A DNA stretch of 64,000 nucleotides from Pseudomonas sp. Q1-7 (GTDB lineage: Bacteria; Pseudomonadota; Gammaproteobacteria; Pseudomonadales; Pseudomonadaceae). The notes under the pieces are model-generated. The model was not told the origin of the DNA and made no database searches. It saw only the letters and a program-made list of their open reading frames with translations. Below, piece after piece: positions 42,519 to 51,388 of the stretch. The stretch spans positions 2,186,501-2,250,500 of the forward strand of contig NZ_CP116304.1 in NCBI RefSeq assembly GCF_028010285.1, written 5' to 3'. The stretch's first letter is position 1. Each line of letters opens with the position of its first letter. Both the position numbers and the translations under genes were made by a program.

Positions 42519-44465
42519 TCACTCATGCCAGGGCGCCGGCGCACCGACCACGCGGCCCATCACGCCCTGGATGCCCATCTCCCGCAGGACTTCCAACTCA
42601 CCCTGGGTTTCCACCATTTCGGCGATCAGCGGCAGGTCGATGCTGTTGGTGGCGCGGAACAGCGCTTCGATGAACAGGCGCTTGTCGCTTTCCTGGTCGA
42701 TGGCGCGGATGTAGGCACCGTCGATTTTCAGGTAGGCCAGGCCCAGGTGGGCCAGGTTGCCGATCAGGCTGAAACGCCCGCCGAAGTGCTGCAGGCCGAC
42801 GCCATAGCCGGTGCGGCGGATCGCCTGGCAGATCTGCCCGAGTTCGCCGGCCGGCGGCAGATGGCGTTCGTCCAGCTCCAGGGTGAGCTGGGCCGCTTGC
42901 TGCGGATGGGACTTGAGCAGGGCCAGCAGGCGTTCGCGCTCCTCCCCCGGACGCAGGCTGGCGGCGGACAGGCTGAGGGCAATGGGCGACGGCGATTGCT
43001 GCAGGTGTGCCAGGCAATGCTCCAGCATCGCCAGGTCGAAACGCGCGGCCCAGCCGAGGCGCTCGATCCAGGGCAGGAAGCGACCGGCGGGCACGGCTTC
43101 GCCCTGGGGGTCGAGCAGGCGCGCCAGGACCTTGTGGTGCAGGATTTCCGCGGGATTCGCACAAAGTCCCACCGGCTGGAAGTAGAGGCGCAACTTGCCC
43201 TTGTTCAACGCATCGTCGATCCAGGCCCGCCAGTCATGCTGGCTCTGGCCCGGGGCAGGGTCGAAATCGTCCAGCCGGGCCCAGGGCCGATTGTGGTCCT
43301 GCGCCGCCTGGGCGAGTGCCTGGTCGGCCCGGCCCATGACCTTGTGGATGTCCTCGCCCGGGCGGTAGGCGGCCACGCCGAGCAGGACCACCGGACTGCG
43401 GTCACTGGCGCCGGTCTCGTGCAGGCTTTCCAGCTGTTGGGTGATCGTCTCGGCCAGGGGCTCGGTGTCTTCGCCGGTGAGGCCGGGGGCGAGCAGGGCG
43501 AATTCGCCGCCACGGCTGCGCGAGGCGAGCCAGTCCGGGGTGCCGCGTTGCAGCACCAGCGCATTGAGGCGCTCACCGATGTCGCGGATCAGGGCATCGG
43601 TGCGCTGGCCGCCCAGGCGCTGGTTGAGCCCGCCGAGGTCGTTGACCCGCAGCAGCAGCAGGTAGCCGGAGGCGTTCTGTTCGTTGGGCACCAGTTGGTT
43701 GGCCAGGTGGATGTCGAACTGGCGGCGGTTGGCCAGGCCGGTGAGGCTGTCCTGGTAGGCCTCTTCGCGCAGGCGCTCGCTACGCGCGGCTTCCTCGGCG
43801 AAGAGTTTGCGCAGCTTGTCCACCATCTGGTTCATGGCCAGTACTACGCGGCGCAGTTCCGGTGTGCGTGGCACCTTGGGCAGGGCGAGAAACTCGCGGC
43901 GGCTGATGGCTTCGGCCTGTTGCACCATGTTGTCCAGCGGCCTCAACTGGGTGCGCAGCAGCCAGGCGCCCAGAAGGGCGCTGATGACGCCGCAGAACAG
44001 CAACCAGAGCAGACTGCCCACGGCGCTGTCCCACAGCTTGGCCAGGGCGAACTGCGGATGGCTCAGCACCTCCACCCGCGCCGCCTGCTGCCAGCCGCGC
44101 ATGATCAGCGCGTCACCGCCCTGCGGGCGCAGGTCGACCAGCTGGGCGAACCAGCCCGGCACCTGTTCGCGGGTGCCGGTGGCCTTGCGCTCGGCGATCA
44201 CGCTGCCGTCCGGGATGCGCACGACGCGGATGCTGGCGAAGTAGCCGCTGTCGAAGATGGAACTGACCATCAGCTCGATCATCGCCGGGTCATCCACATG
44301 GGGTGTCATCGACAGGCCGAGGGCCGTGGCGGCGTCCTGGGCGTGGGAGCGCAACTGGCTGAGCAACTGCTCGCGGGAGCTTTCCACGCCGGCGAGGAAA
44401 CTGCCGGCGAAGGCCAGCGCGAGCAGCAGGCAGATGGCCAGGAACAGTTGCTTGAGCAGGGACAT
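42519..44465 (-). CDS. lapD: LapD-like c-di-GMP receptor with degenerate GGDEF and EAL domains
   Basis: The product is 648 aa. It has an N-terminal helix (6-26), a periplasmic LapD/MoxY-type domain (about 27-150), a second helix (about 150-170), a HAMP segment, a GGDEF domain with RGGEF at 318-322 and an EAL domain with KVL at 445-447 in place of EAL. RGGEF and KVL are the degenerate forms known in P. fluorescens LapD, which binds c-di-GMP but neither makes nor cuts it. When bound it holds the LapG protease in the periplasm, so LapA stays on the cell surface. It lies 3 bp after lapG. Confidence 0.92.
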   Translation of the reverse strand: MSLLKQLFLAICLLLALAFAGSFLAGVESSREQLLSQLRSHAQDAATALGLSMTPHVDDPAMIELMVSSIFDSGYFASIRVVRIPDGSVIAERKATGTREQVPGWFAQLVDLRPQGGDALIMRGWQQAARVEVLSHPQFALAKLWDSAVGSLLWLLFCGVISALLGAWLLRTQLRPLDNMVQQAEAISRREFLALPKVPRTPELRRVVLAMNQMVDKLRKLFAEEAARSERLREEAYQDSLTGLANRRQFDIHLANQLVPNEQNASGYLLLLRVNDLGGLNQRLGGQRTDALIRDIGERLNALVLQRGTPDWLASRSRGGEFALLAPGLTGEDTEPLAETITQQLESLHETGASDRSPVVLLGVAAYRPGEDIHKVMGRADQALAQAAQDHNRPWARLDDFDPAPGQSQHDWRAWIDDALNKGKLRLYFQPVGLCANPAEILHHKVLARLLDPQGEAVPAGRFLPWIERLGWAARFDLAMLEHCLAHLQQSPSPIALSLSAASLRPGEERERLLALLKSHPQQAAQLTLELDERHLPPAGELGQICQAIRRTGYGVGLQHFGGRFSLIGNLAHLGLAYLKIDGAYIRAIDQESDKRLFIEALFRATNSIDLPLIAEMVETQGELEVLREMGIQGVMGRVVGAPAPWHE

Positions 44466-44468
44466 GGG

Positions 44469-45164
44469 CTAACCCTCTCCTATGGCGAAGCCTTCGGCTC
44501 GCATCTTTTTCAGCAGGTCCTGCCAGCGCGACAGCTTCTTGGTGTCCCCGGCGCGCTTGACGCCGGTGTAGAGCCCCTCGGCGTTGAAGGCGTAGACCGG
44601 CAGCAGGTCGGTGCGCTGGGAGGCGGGGCGTATCTCGCCGATCAGGTTGTCCAGCACCAGAGGGTCGGCGCTGGGTGTCTTGTAGTAGGTGAGGACCATG
44701 TGCGCCTGGTTCTGGCGCAGGGCCTTGACGTAGGTGATGCGCAGCTTCTCGGCGGGAATGCCGAGGCGACGCAGGGTGAAGTACTTGGCGATGGAGTAGT
44801 CTTCGCAGTCGCCGGCACCCTTGACCAGGGCTTCGATGGGGGTGGCCCAGTAGTCCTTCTCGTGCCAGGTGCTCAGGTCGTCGGTGAAGCGCAGTTGGCG
44901 ATTGAAGAAGCGGTTCACCGCGCCGAGTTTATCGCCCTCGGGTTGGTCGACGCTGGCCTGGATCAGTTCGCTCCAGGCGAGGATGCGGTCTTTCGCCGGC
45001 CCCAGGTCGCCGTAGCGCCGGGCGGCGTTCTGCAGGATCAGGTCGAAGTCCCAGTTGGCCAGCACGCTGGTCAGGCAGAGCAGCAGGCCGCTGAGCAGGC
45101 AGCCGCATTGCCATGCCAGCCACGAGGGTCGCCGCACTCCCTTTGCTGCCCATCGTTGCCGCAT
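44469..45164 (-). CDS. lapG: LapG periplasmic cysteine protease
   Basis: The product is 231 aa with an N-terminal hydrophobic export segment (about 15-36). The transglutaminase-like triad is C120 (GAGDCEDY), H155 (QAHMVL) and D172 (VLDNL), with acidic residues beside the Cys as in calcium-dependent LapG. LapG cuts the dialanine of TAAG in LapA and so releases the adhesin. It is translated just before lapD (3-bp gap), and LapA here carries the fitting site. Confidence 0.92.
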   Translation of the reverse strand: MRQRWAAKGVRRPSWLAWQCGCLLSGLLLCLTSVLANWDFDLILQNAARRYGDLGPAKDRILAWSELIQASVDQPEGDKLGAVNRFFNRQLRFTDDLSTWHEKDYWATPIEALVKGAGDCEDYSIAKYFTLRRLGIPAEKLRITYVKALRQNQAHMVLTYYKTPSADPLVLDNLIGEIRPASQRTDLLPVYAFNAEGLYTGVKRAGDTKKLSRWQDLLKKMRAEGFAIGEG

Positions 45165-45229
45165 TGGCCATCTCTCCGCCCGGAATGCTCAGAGTCTAGG
45201 CGGGCAACCGGCGGTTTGCCGAGTGGGCG

Positions 45230-45631
45230 TCAGTGAGGACGCAGGGTTTTCTGGCGCAGGATATAGATGCTCACCAGCACGGCGCTGGTGAGCATGAAGC
45301 CACGGGCCCAGGGCAGCGGCACGAGGATGCAGGAGAGGGTGATGCTGCCCCACATCAGCGCCAGGGCGTAGACCTTGCCCTTGAGCGGGATGCCCTGGCC
45401 TTCCAGGTAGTCGCGGATCCAGGGGCCGAGCCGGGGATGTTCCACCAGCCACAGATAGAAACGCCGCGAACTGCGCACGAAGCAGGCCGCGGCGAGCAGC
45501 AGGAAGGGGGTGGTCGGCAGCACCGGCACGAAGATGCCGATCACGCCCAGGGCGACGCTGAGCCAGCCGACGACCAGGAGGATCATGCGCAGCGCCGGGT
45601 GGCGCTGCTGCTGGATATCGCCGTGGGCCAT
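45230..45631 (-). CDS. YbaN/DUF454-family inner-membrane protein
   Basis: The product is 133 aa with three or four hydrophobic helices. The FVPVLPTTPFLLLAAACFVRSS block is the DUF454 signature. The function of the family is not known. It lies 9 bp after the YecA-family gene and is likely co-transcribed with it; lapG follows 65 bp later. Confidence 0.85.
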   Translation of the reverse strand: MAHGDIQQQRHPALRMILLVVGWLSVALGVIGIFVPVLPTTPFLLLAAACFVRSSRRFYLWLVEHPRLGPWIRDYLEGQGIPLKGKVYALALMWGSITLSCILVPLPWARGFMLTSAVLVSIYILRQKTLRPH

Positions 45632-45640
45632 ACGCCCGCC

Positions 45641-46228
45641 TTAGTGGTGGCGGGGCTTGAGCAGGGCGGGCTTTTCTTCCGGGGCGTTGCACAGCAGGAA
45701 GAGGGCGGTCAGCAGTTCGGGGATCTGCTCGACCATCTCGTCCACCAGGCTGCGGTCCCGGGCGATGTCGGCGAACTCGGGCTGTTCGTCGAACAGGCCG
45801 GAGCCCACCATGATCGGCAGCAGCAGCTCGCTGACTTCATCCTCGGCACTCTCGAACCAGACCTCCTCGCGGAGGAACACCCCTTCCATGAAGCCGATGC
45901 ACCAGCCGCGCAGGTCGGAGTCGTCCGGGTCCTCGCCCAGGTCCAGGTCGCAGGGCAGCTCGGGGTCCTCGTCGCTGGCCAGTTGGCGGGCGATGTGGGC
46001 CTTGAGGTCCAGCAGGGCGGTTTCGATCTCGGCGCGCTCGGCGTCGCTGCGGTAGTGCGGCGGCTCGGCGAACAGGGCGTCGATCCATTCGCGCTCGGGC
46101 ACCTGCTCCGGGCAGATCGACAGGGCGGTCAGGTAGCCGTGGGTGGCCACATAGTCCAGAGCCTCCTCGTGCAGGTCATCGGCATCGAGAAAGGCTTGCA
46201 GGCGGGACAGTTGCTCAGCGAAGGACAT
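45641..46228 (-). CDS. UPF0149/YecA-family protein
   Basis: The product is 195 aa, acidic, without membrane helices. It has GWCIGFMEGVFLREEVWF and an N-terminal LHEEALDYVATHGYLTALSI segment typical of UPF0149/YecA. The C-terminal SEC-C metal motif of some members is absent, although the tail is His-rich (KPRHH). The function is not established. It is divergent from recQ and probably shares a promoter with ybaN. Confidence 0.82.
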   Translation of the reverse strand: MSFAEQLSRLQAFLDADDLHEEALDYVATHGYLTALSICPEQVPEREWIDALFAEPPHYRSDAERAEIETALLDLKAHIARQLASDEDPELPCDLDLGEDPDDSDLRGWCIGFMEGVFLREEVWFESAEDEVSELLLPIMVGSGLFDEQPEFADIARDRSLVDEMVEQIPELLTALFLLCNAPEEKPALLKPRHH

Positions 46229-46365
46229 CGTGGGACTACCTTGAGGAATAAACGACGCTGAATTCTAGTCGAGTGCGAGGTTTGCGGCAAAAGCCATGGG
46301 CGATGGGCGTGGCCATCTTGCCGTTACGGCTGACGTATAATGCGCGGCTTGTTCCGGAGACCCCC

Positions 46366-48489
46366 ATGCTCGACCAGGCACTGCGCATCCTCAAAGACGT
46401 ATTCGGCTACGACGCTTTCCGCGGCAACCAGGCCGCGATCATCGAACGCGTGGCCAGGGGAGGCGATGCCCTGGTGCTGATGCCCACCGGCGGCGGCAAG
46501 TCCCTCTGCTATCAGGTTCCGGCGCTGCTGCGCGAGGGCCTGACCGTGGTCGTGTCGCCGCTGATCGCGCTGATGGAGGACCAGGTCGCCACCCTGGACG
46601 AACTGGGCGTGCCGGCCGTGGCGCTGAACTCCACGCTGTCCGCCGAGGCTCAGCGGGATATCGCCGACCGCCTGCGCCGTGGCGAGATCAAGCTGCTCTA
46701 CCTCGCCCCGGAGCGTTTGGTGCAACCGCGCATGCTGGCCTTCCTGCAGCGCCTGCCGATCGGCCTGTTCGCCATCGACGAAGCCCACTGCGTGTCCCAA
46801 TGGGGACACGATTTCCGGCCGGAATACCTGCAATTGGGCCAATTGGCCGAGTTGTTCCCCAATGTGCCGCGCATGGCCCTGACCGCCACCGCTGACATGC
46901 GGACCCGCGAGGAGATGGTCCAGCGCCTGCACCTGCAGAATGCCGAGCGCTTCCTCTCCAGCTTCGACCGGCCGAACATCTTCTACCGCATCGTCGCCAA
47001 GGATCAGCCGCGCAAGCAGTTGCTGGGCTTCCTCGCCGAGCGCCGCGGCGATGCCGGCATCGTCTACTGCCTGTCGCGCAAGAAGGTGGAAGAGGTGGCG
47101 TCCTTCCTCTCCGCGCAGGGTTTTCCGGCGCTGCCGTACCACGCGGGGTTGTCCAACGACCTGCGGGCCTACCACCAGAAGCGCTTCCTCAACGAGGAAG
47201 GGCTGATCATGGTCGCAACCATCGCCTTCGGCATGGGCATCGACAAACCCAACGTGCGTTTCGTCGCCCACCTGGACCTGCCCAAGTCCCTGGAAGCCTA
47301 TTACCAGGAAACCGGCCGCGCCGGCCGTGACGGCCTGCCGGCCGATGCCTGGATGGCCTACGGTCTGCAGGACGTGTTGCTGCTCAAGCAGATGCTGAGC
47401 AACTCCGAGGGCGACGAGCGCCACAAGCGCATCGAACAGCACAAGCTGGATGCCATGCTCTCGCTCTGCGAAGAGACCCGCTGCCGTCGCCAGACCCTGC
47501 TGGCCTACTTCGACGAAGAACTGGCCCAGCCCTGCGGCCACTGCGACATCTGCACCGATGGCGTGCAGACCTGGGACGCCACCGAGCCGGCGCGCCTGGC
47601 GCTCTCGGCCATCCACCGCAGCGGCCAGCGCTATGGCGTCGGCCACCTGGTGGACCTGCTGCTGGGGCGCGATAACGAGAAAGTGCGTTCCGCCGGCCAT
47701 CAGCACCTGTCGGTGTTCGGCATGGGCAAGCAGTTGTCCGAAGCCGAGTGGCGCACCCTGTACCGCCAGTTGGTCGCCCGTGGCCTCGCGGACGTCGACC
47801 TGGAGGGGTTCGGCGGCCTGCGCCTGACCGAAGCCTGCCGCCCGCTGCTGCGGGGCGAAGTCAGCCTGGAACTGCGCCGCGACCTGTCCAGCAAGGCGCC
47901 CAAGCCGACCGCCAGCGCCGCCAGCCAATTGGTGCGGGGCGAGGAGCGCGAGCAGTGGGAGGCCCTGCGCACGCTGCGTCGCAAACTGGCGGAAGAACAC
48001 AGCGTTCCGCCCTACGTCATCTTCCCTGATGCGACTCTGCTGGAAATGCTGCGCAGCCAGCCGCGCAGTCTGTCCGAGATGGCCCGGGTCAGCGGCGTGG
48101 GCGCGCGCAAGCTGGAGCGCTACGGCGAGGCCTTCCTCGAAGTGCTCAATGGCGCCGGCGAGGCGCCGCGCGCGGTTACCGACCTGCGCCATGAGCTGGT
48201 CAGCCTGGCGCGTGCGGGCATGACGCCCGCGCAGATCGCCCGCCAGCTCAACTGCAGCGAAAAGAACGTCTACAGCCTGCTGGCCGAAACCATCGGCAAC
48301 CAGCAGCTCAGCCTGGAGCAGGCGCTGGACCTGCCGGAAGACCTGCTGGGCGAAATCCAGGACGCCTTCCTCGATGGCGAAGGCGAGTTGCCGCCCGTGG
48401 CGGAAGTGGCCGCACTGTTCTCCGGTCGGGTGCCCGATGGCGTGCTGCACTGCGTGCGGGCTGCCCTGGAGGCGGAGTTCGAGGCCTGA
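46366..48489 (+). CDS. recQ: ATP-dependent DNA helicase RecQ
   Basis: The product is 707 aa from ATG 46366 ([20 protein letters not shown]), with CGGAGA upstream; the frame is open 31 codons further, across a TATAAT at 46336-46341. Walker A is TGGGKS at 41-46 and DEAH at 138-141; RecQ zinc Cys lie in [10 protein letters not shown] and CGHCDIC; then the RQC, the HRDC domain, and a C-terminal HTH-like extension of about 100 residues ([20 protein letters not shown]). It unwinds DNA in recombinational repair. The extra C-terminal part is longer than in E. coli RecQ. Confidence 0.95.
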   Translation: MLDQALRILKDVFGYDAFRGNQAAIIERVARGGDALVLMPTGGGKSLCYQVPALLREGLTVVVSPLIALMEDQVATLDELGVPAVALNSTLSAEAQRDIADRLRRGEIKLLYLAPERLVQPRMLAFLQRLPIGLFAIDEAHCVSQWGHDFRPEYLQLGQLAELFPNVPRMALTATADMRTREEMVQRLHLQNAERFLSSFDRPNIFYRIVAKDQPRKQLLGFLAERRGDAGIVYCLSRKKVEEVASFLSAQGFPALPYHAGLSNDLRAYHQKRFLNEEGLIMVATIAFGMGIDKPNVRFVAHLDLPKSLEAYYQETGRAGRDGLPADAWMAYGLQDVLLLKQMLSNSEGDERHKRIEQHKLDAMLSLCEETRCRRQTLLAYFDEELAQPCGHCDICTDGVQTWDATEPARLALSAIHRSGQRYGVGHLVDLLLGRDNEKVRSAGHQHLSVFGMGKQLSEAEWRTLYRQLVARGLADVDLEGFGGLRLTEACRPLLRGEVSLELRRDLSSKAPKPTASAASQLVRGEEREQWEALRTLRRKLAEEHSVPPYVIFPDATLLEMLRSQPRSLSEMARVSGVGARKLERYGEAFLEVLNGAGEAPRAVTDLRHELVSLARAGMTPAQIARQLNCSEKNVYSLLAETIGNQQLSLEQALDLPEDLLGEIQDAFLDGEGELPPVAEVAALFSGRVPDGVLHCVRAALEAEFEA

Positions 48490-48601
48490 TCGGCTGCTGT
48501 CGAGGTTCGCGTCAGGAGTATGACGGGGCAAAGCGACGAACTTGTGACGCCGCGCACGACCGGCTAAGGTGCGCCAGAGGCCTCCGACAGAAGAGGTAGA
48601 T

Positions 48602-49774
48602 GTGTCCTACAGCAACACTGCCTGGCTTGACGATGTCCGCCCCAATCCATACGCCGATCAACTGGCCCTGGGGTTCCGGCATCTGCGTTTCGCGCGCTCC
48701 CTGGAGCGTGAATACCGCGACTATTTCCTCGAAGAGAACTTCGATCTCAAGCGCATTGCCCTGGGGCTCGGTCTGCTGACCTGGCTGGCGTTCGCCGTGC
48801 TCGATTTCTACCTGATCAGCAGCGCGGAGCGCTGGTGGATGCTGGCCGTGCGCCTGGGCGTGCTGGGGCTGCTGCTGGGATGCGGCGTGCTGATGCTGCA
48901 GCGCCGTCGTCGCGATCTCCTGGCGCCGTTGAGCCTGGTCTGCATCGGCGCCCTCGGTATCGGCGCGGGCGCGGTGGTGGCCATTGCCCACCGCAGCGAT
49001 CCGTCCTTTCCCTATGAGGGGCTGCTGCTGGTGTGCATGGCGGCCTATTTCCTGGTGGGGCTCCGCCTGGGGGAGGCATTGGGTGTTTCCCTGGTGATCC
49101 TGCTGGCCTATGTGGGGCTGGAGATCTGGGCCGGGCTGCCCTGGCCGAGGTTGGTCAACAACCTGCTGTTCCTGCTGTTCGGCAACCTGGCGGGGGCGGT
49201 CGGCTGTTACCTGCTGGAGTTCAAGTCCCGCGAGCACTTTCTCATCAGCCGGCTGATGCGGGTGTTGGCCGACCACGACAGCCTGACCGGGCTGTACAAC
49301 CGCCGCAGCTTCAATCGACAACTGGAACGCCTGTGGCGCCAGGCCCAGCGGGAAAAACTCGGGTTGGCGCTGCTGCTTTGCGATGTGGACCATTTCAAGG
49401 CCTACAACGACCGCTACGGCCACCAGGCCGGCGACCAGGTGCTGCAGCAGGTGGCGCGGGTGCTGGAAGGCACCGCGCGCCGTCCCCTGGACATGGCGGT
49501 GCGCCTGGGGGGCGAGGAGTTCGCCGTGCTGCTTTATGACGTCGGCGAACAGGAAGCGCGGCGCTGCGCGGAGAGGCTGCGCGCGGCGCTGGAGGCGCAG
49601 GCTATTTGCCATGAGGCCTCGCCCACCGCGCCCGTGCTGACCATGTCCATCGGTGTGGCGTGCGTGCATCCGCTGCCGGGCATGCCACTGGCCAGGCTCT
49701 ACGAGTTGTACGAGCAGGCGGATCGGGCACTCTATGAAGGCAAGGCGTTCGGCAGGAATCGCGTGGTGGCCTAG
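48602..49774 (+). CDS. Membrane-bound diguanylate cyclase (GGDEF)
   Basis: The start is taken as GTG 48602 with AAGAGGTAG just upstream, giving 390 aa. About six hydrophobic helices (residues 55-205) precede a GGDEF domain with an intact GGEEF active site. An inhibitory I-site RPLD lies five residues before it (RPLDMAVRLGGEEF). Both features indicate a working, product-inhibited synthase of c-di-GMP. It lies 3.4 kb from lapG and could feed LapD, but specific pairing is not shown by sequence. It may be read through from recQ. Confidence 0.9.
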   Translation: MSYSNTAWLDDVRPNPYADQLALGFRHLRFARSLEREYRDYFLEENFDLKRIALGLGLLTWLAFAVLDFYLISSAERWWMLAVRLGVLGLLLGCGVLMLQRRRRDLLAPLSLVCIGALGIGAGAVVAIAHRSDPSFPYEGLLLVCMAAYFLVGLRLGEALGVSLVILLAYVGLEIWAGLPWPRLVNNLLFLLFGNLAGAVGCYLLEFKSREHFLISRLMRVLADHDSLTGLYNRRSFNRQLERLWRQAQREKLGLALLLCDVDHFKAYNDRYGHQAGDQVLQQVARVLEGTARRPLDMAVRLGGEEFAVLLYDVGEQEARRCAERLRAALEAQAICHEASPTAPVLTMSIGVACVHPLPGMPLARLYELYEQADRALYEGKAFGRNRVVA

Positions 49775-49861
49775 TTGGTCGCTCCGGATGGCGCGCCCCG
49801 TGACTGCCCGGCGCGCCGACCGGTGCTAGCATCGCCGCTCCTTCTGCTTCGAGCGATCCGC

Positions 49862-50878
49862 ATGGACAAGCTGATCCAGGCCGATGGCCAGCCGCATTAC
49901 GGCATCTTTCCTTCCGCGCCGGGCCTCATCAACTACCGTGACTTCGACTTCCGTTCGCCCATGGGGCGTCGCCTCGGCGCACTGGCCAAGTGGCGGCGAT
50001 TCCACCAGTTCCAGTATTTCGGCCTGCTCAGCGACGAGTTGATCGGCGGTTGCGCCCTGGCCAACCTGAGCCTGGTGGGTGTCGGCTTCGTCTACCTCTT
50101 CCATCCGGCCAGTGGGCGCATGATCGAACGGCAGTTCAAGCTACCGCTCGGGTTGGGTACGTCATTCTCCCAGCAGCCGGACGGGGGCACCGGCGAATTG
50201 CGCCAGGGGCGCAATCTGCTGCGCTTGGAAAACTGCGCTGAAACCGGCGAAAAGCGCCTTCTGGTGGCGCTCGACGACGGTACTCGCATCGATGCCCGTT
50301 TCAACGAGCGCCAGCCGGCCTTCCAGCCCATGTGCATCTGCACGCCGACGGCGGTGAATGGCTGGGTCTATGCGCAAAAGGTGGCGGGTGTGGCGTGCCA
50401 GGGGCAGGTCAGCAGCGACCTGGGGCGATTCGATCTCGGCCAGATAGGCGCCTTCGCCCATCACGACTGGTCGGCCGGCTACATGCGCCCGGAAACCCAC
50501 TGGAATTGGGCCTGCCTGTCAGGCCTGGCGGAGGGCCGGCGGGTCGGCCTGAACCTGTCCTGCGGGGTGAACGAAACCAGCTTCACCGAAAACTGCTTCT
50601 GGCTGGATGGCGAGCTGCTCAAGGTGGATACCGTGCGCTTTGCCTTCGATCGCGACCAGCCGTTGAGCACCTGGAGCATCGCGTCCCACGACGGCCAGGT
50701 GGACCTGCGATTCGAGGGCGAGGGGTTGCACCGGGAGCGGCTGAACCTCGGTTTCATTGCAAGCAATTTCAAGCAGGTCTTCGGCCGCTTCAGCGGCACC
50801 CTGCGTCCGCCGGGACGTCCGCCAGTGCGCATCGACCAGATGTGGGGGTTCGTCGAGGACCAGTATGTGAAGTGGTAG
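49862..50878 (+). CDS. DUF2804-family protein
   Basis: The product is 338 aa from ATG 49862 (MDKLIQADGQPHYGIFPSAP); the frame is open upstream without an RBS. No signal peptide or membrane helix is seen. The sequence is rich in Trp and beta-strand pattern (HHDWSAGYMRPETHWNWACL), as in DUF2804, whose fold resembles lipocalin-like/hydroxyneurosporene-synthase proteins. The function is unknown. It stands alone between the cyclase and marR genes. Confidence 0.8.
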   Translation: MDKLIQADGQPHYGIFPSAPGLINYRDFDFRSPMGRRLGALAKWRRFHQFQYFGLLSDELIGGCALANLSLVGVGFVYLFHPASGRMIERQFKLPLGLGTSFSQQPDGGTGELRQGRNLLRLENCAETGEKRLLVALDDGTRIDARFNERQPAFQPMCICTPTAVNGWVYAQKVAGVACQGQVSSDLGRFDLGQIGAFAHHDWSAGYMRPETHWNWACLSGLAEGRRVGLNLSCGVNETSFTENCFWLDGELLKVDTVRFAFDRDQPLSTWSIASHDGQVDLRFEGEGLHRERLNLGFIASNFKQVFGRFSGTLRPPGRPPVRIDQMWGFVEDQYVKW

Positions 50879-50911
50879 GGCAGGGGGCTTGCCCGCGGCT
50901 TTCGGCTATGA

Positions 50912-50929
50912 TTAGCTGGCTAATTATTA
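50912..50929. promoter_or_regulatory. Overlapping palindromes before marR (candidate operator)
   Basis: TTAGCTGGCTAA (50912-50923) overlaps TAATTATTA (50921-50929), each a perfect inverted repeat. They lie 25-42 bp before the marR ATG, where an autorepressing MarR protein would bind. Confidence 0.5.
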
Positions 50930-50953
50930 GTATAAGAAGTCCGAGTCATTTCG

Positions 50954-51388
50954 ATGTCCTACCCCGATCAACACCGTTTCGCCATGCAGCTTGCCCAGAT
51001 GTCCCGCGCATGGCGCGCCGAACTCGATCGCCGCCTCGCCGGCATGGGGCTGTCCCAGGCCCGCTGGCTGGTGCTGCTGCATCTTTCCCGTTTCCAGGAA
51101 TTGCCGACCCAGCGTGAGCTGGCCAAGAGCGTCGGCGTGGAAGGGCCGACCCTGGCCCGCCTGCTGGACAGCCTGGAAGCCCAGGGCCTGATCCAGCGCA
51201 TGGCGGTTGTCGAAGACCGCCGGGCGAAAAAGATCGCCCTGTGCCCGCCGGCCCGTCCCCTGATCGAGCGGATCGAGGCCATTTCCAGCCAACTGCGCCA
51301 GGAACTCTTCGCGGGTATCGACGACGACGAACTGCGTCACTGCCAACAGGTTCACGCACGGATACTGGCGAACCTGGACCGCCTCTGA
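50954..51388 (+). CDS. MarR/SlyA-family transcriptional regulator
   Basis: The product is 144 aa. The winged helix reads PTQRELAKSVGVEGPTLARL with the wing VVEDRRAKKIAL, close to SlyA-type members. Its stop overlaps the start of the MFS gene (TGATG), so the two are translationally coupled. The likely job is repression of its own promoter and of the exporter until a small ligand, often a phenolic, is bound. Confidence 0.88.
   Translation: MSYPDQHRFAMQLAQMSRAWRAELDRRLAGMGLSQARWLVLLHLSRFQELPTQRELAKSVGVEGPTLARLLDSLEAQGLIQRMAVVEDRRAKKIALCPPARPLIERIEAISSQLRQELFAGIDDDELRHCQQVHARILANLDRL

Noticed and set aside
46318-46341. recQ promoter TTGCCG ... TATAAT
   Set aside because: The TATAAT is good but the spacing to TTGCCG is 12 bp; no proper -35 was found, so only the -10 is mentioned.
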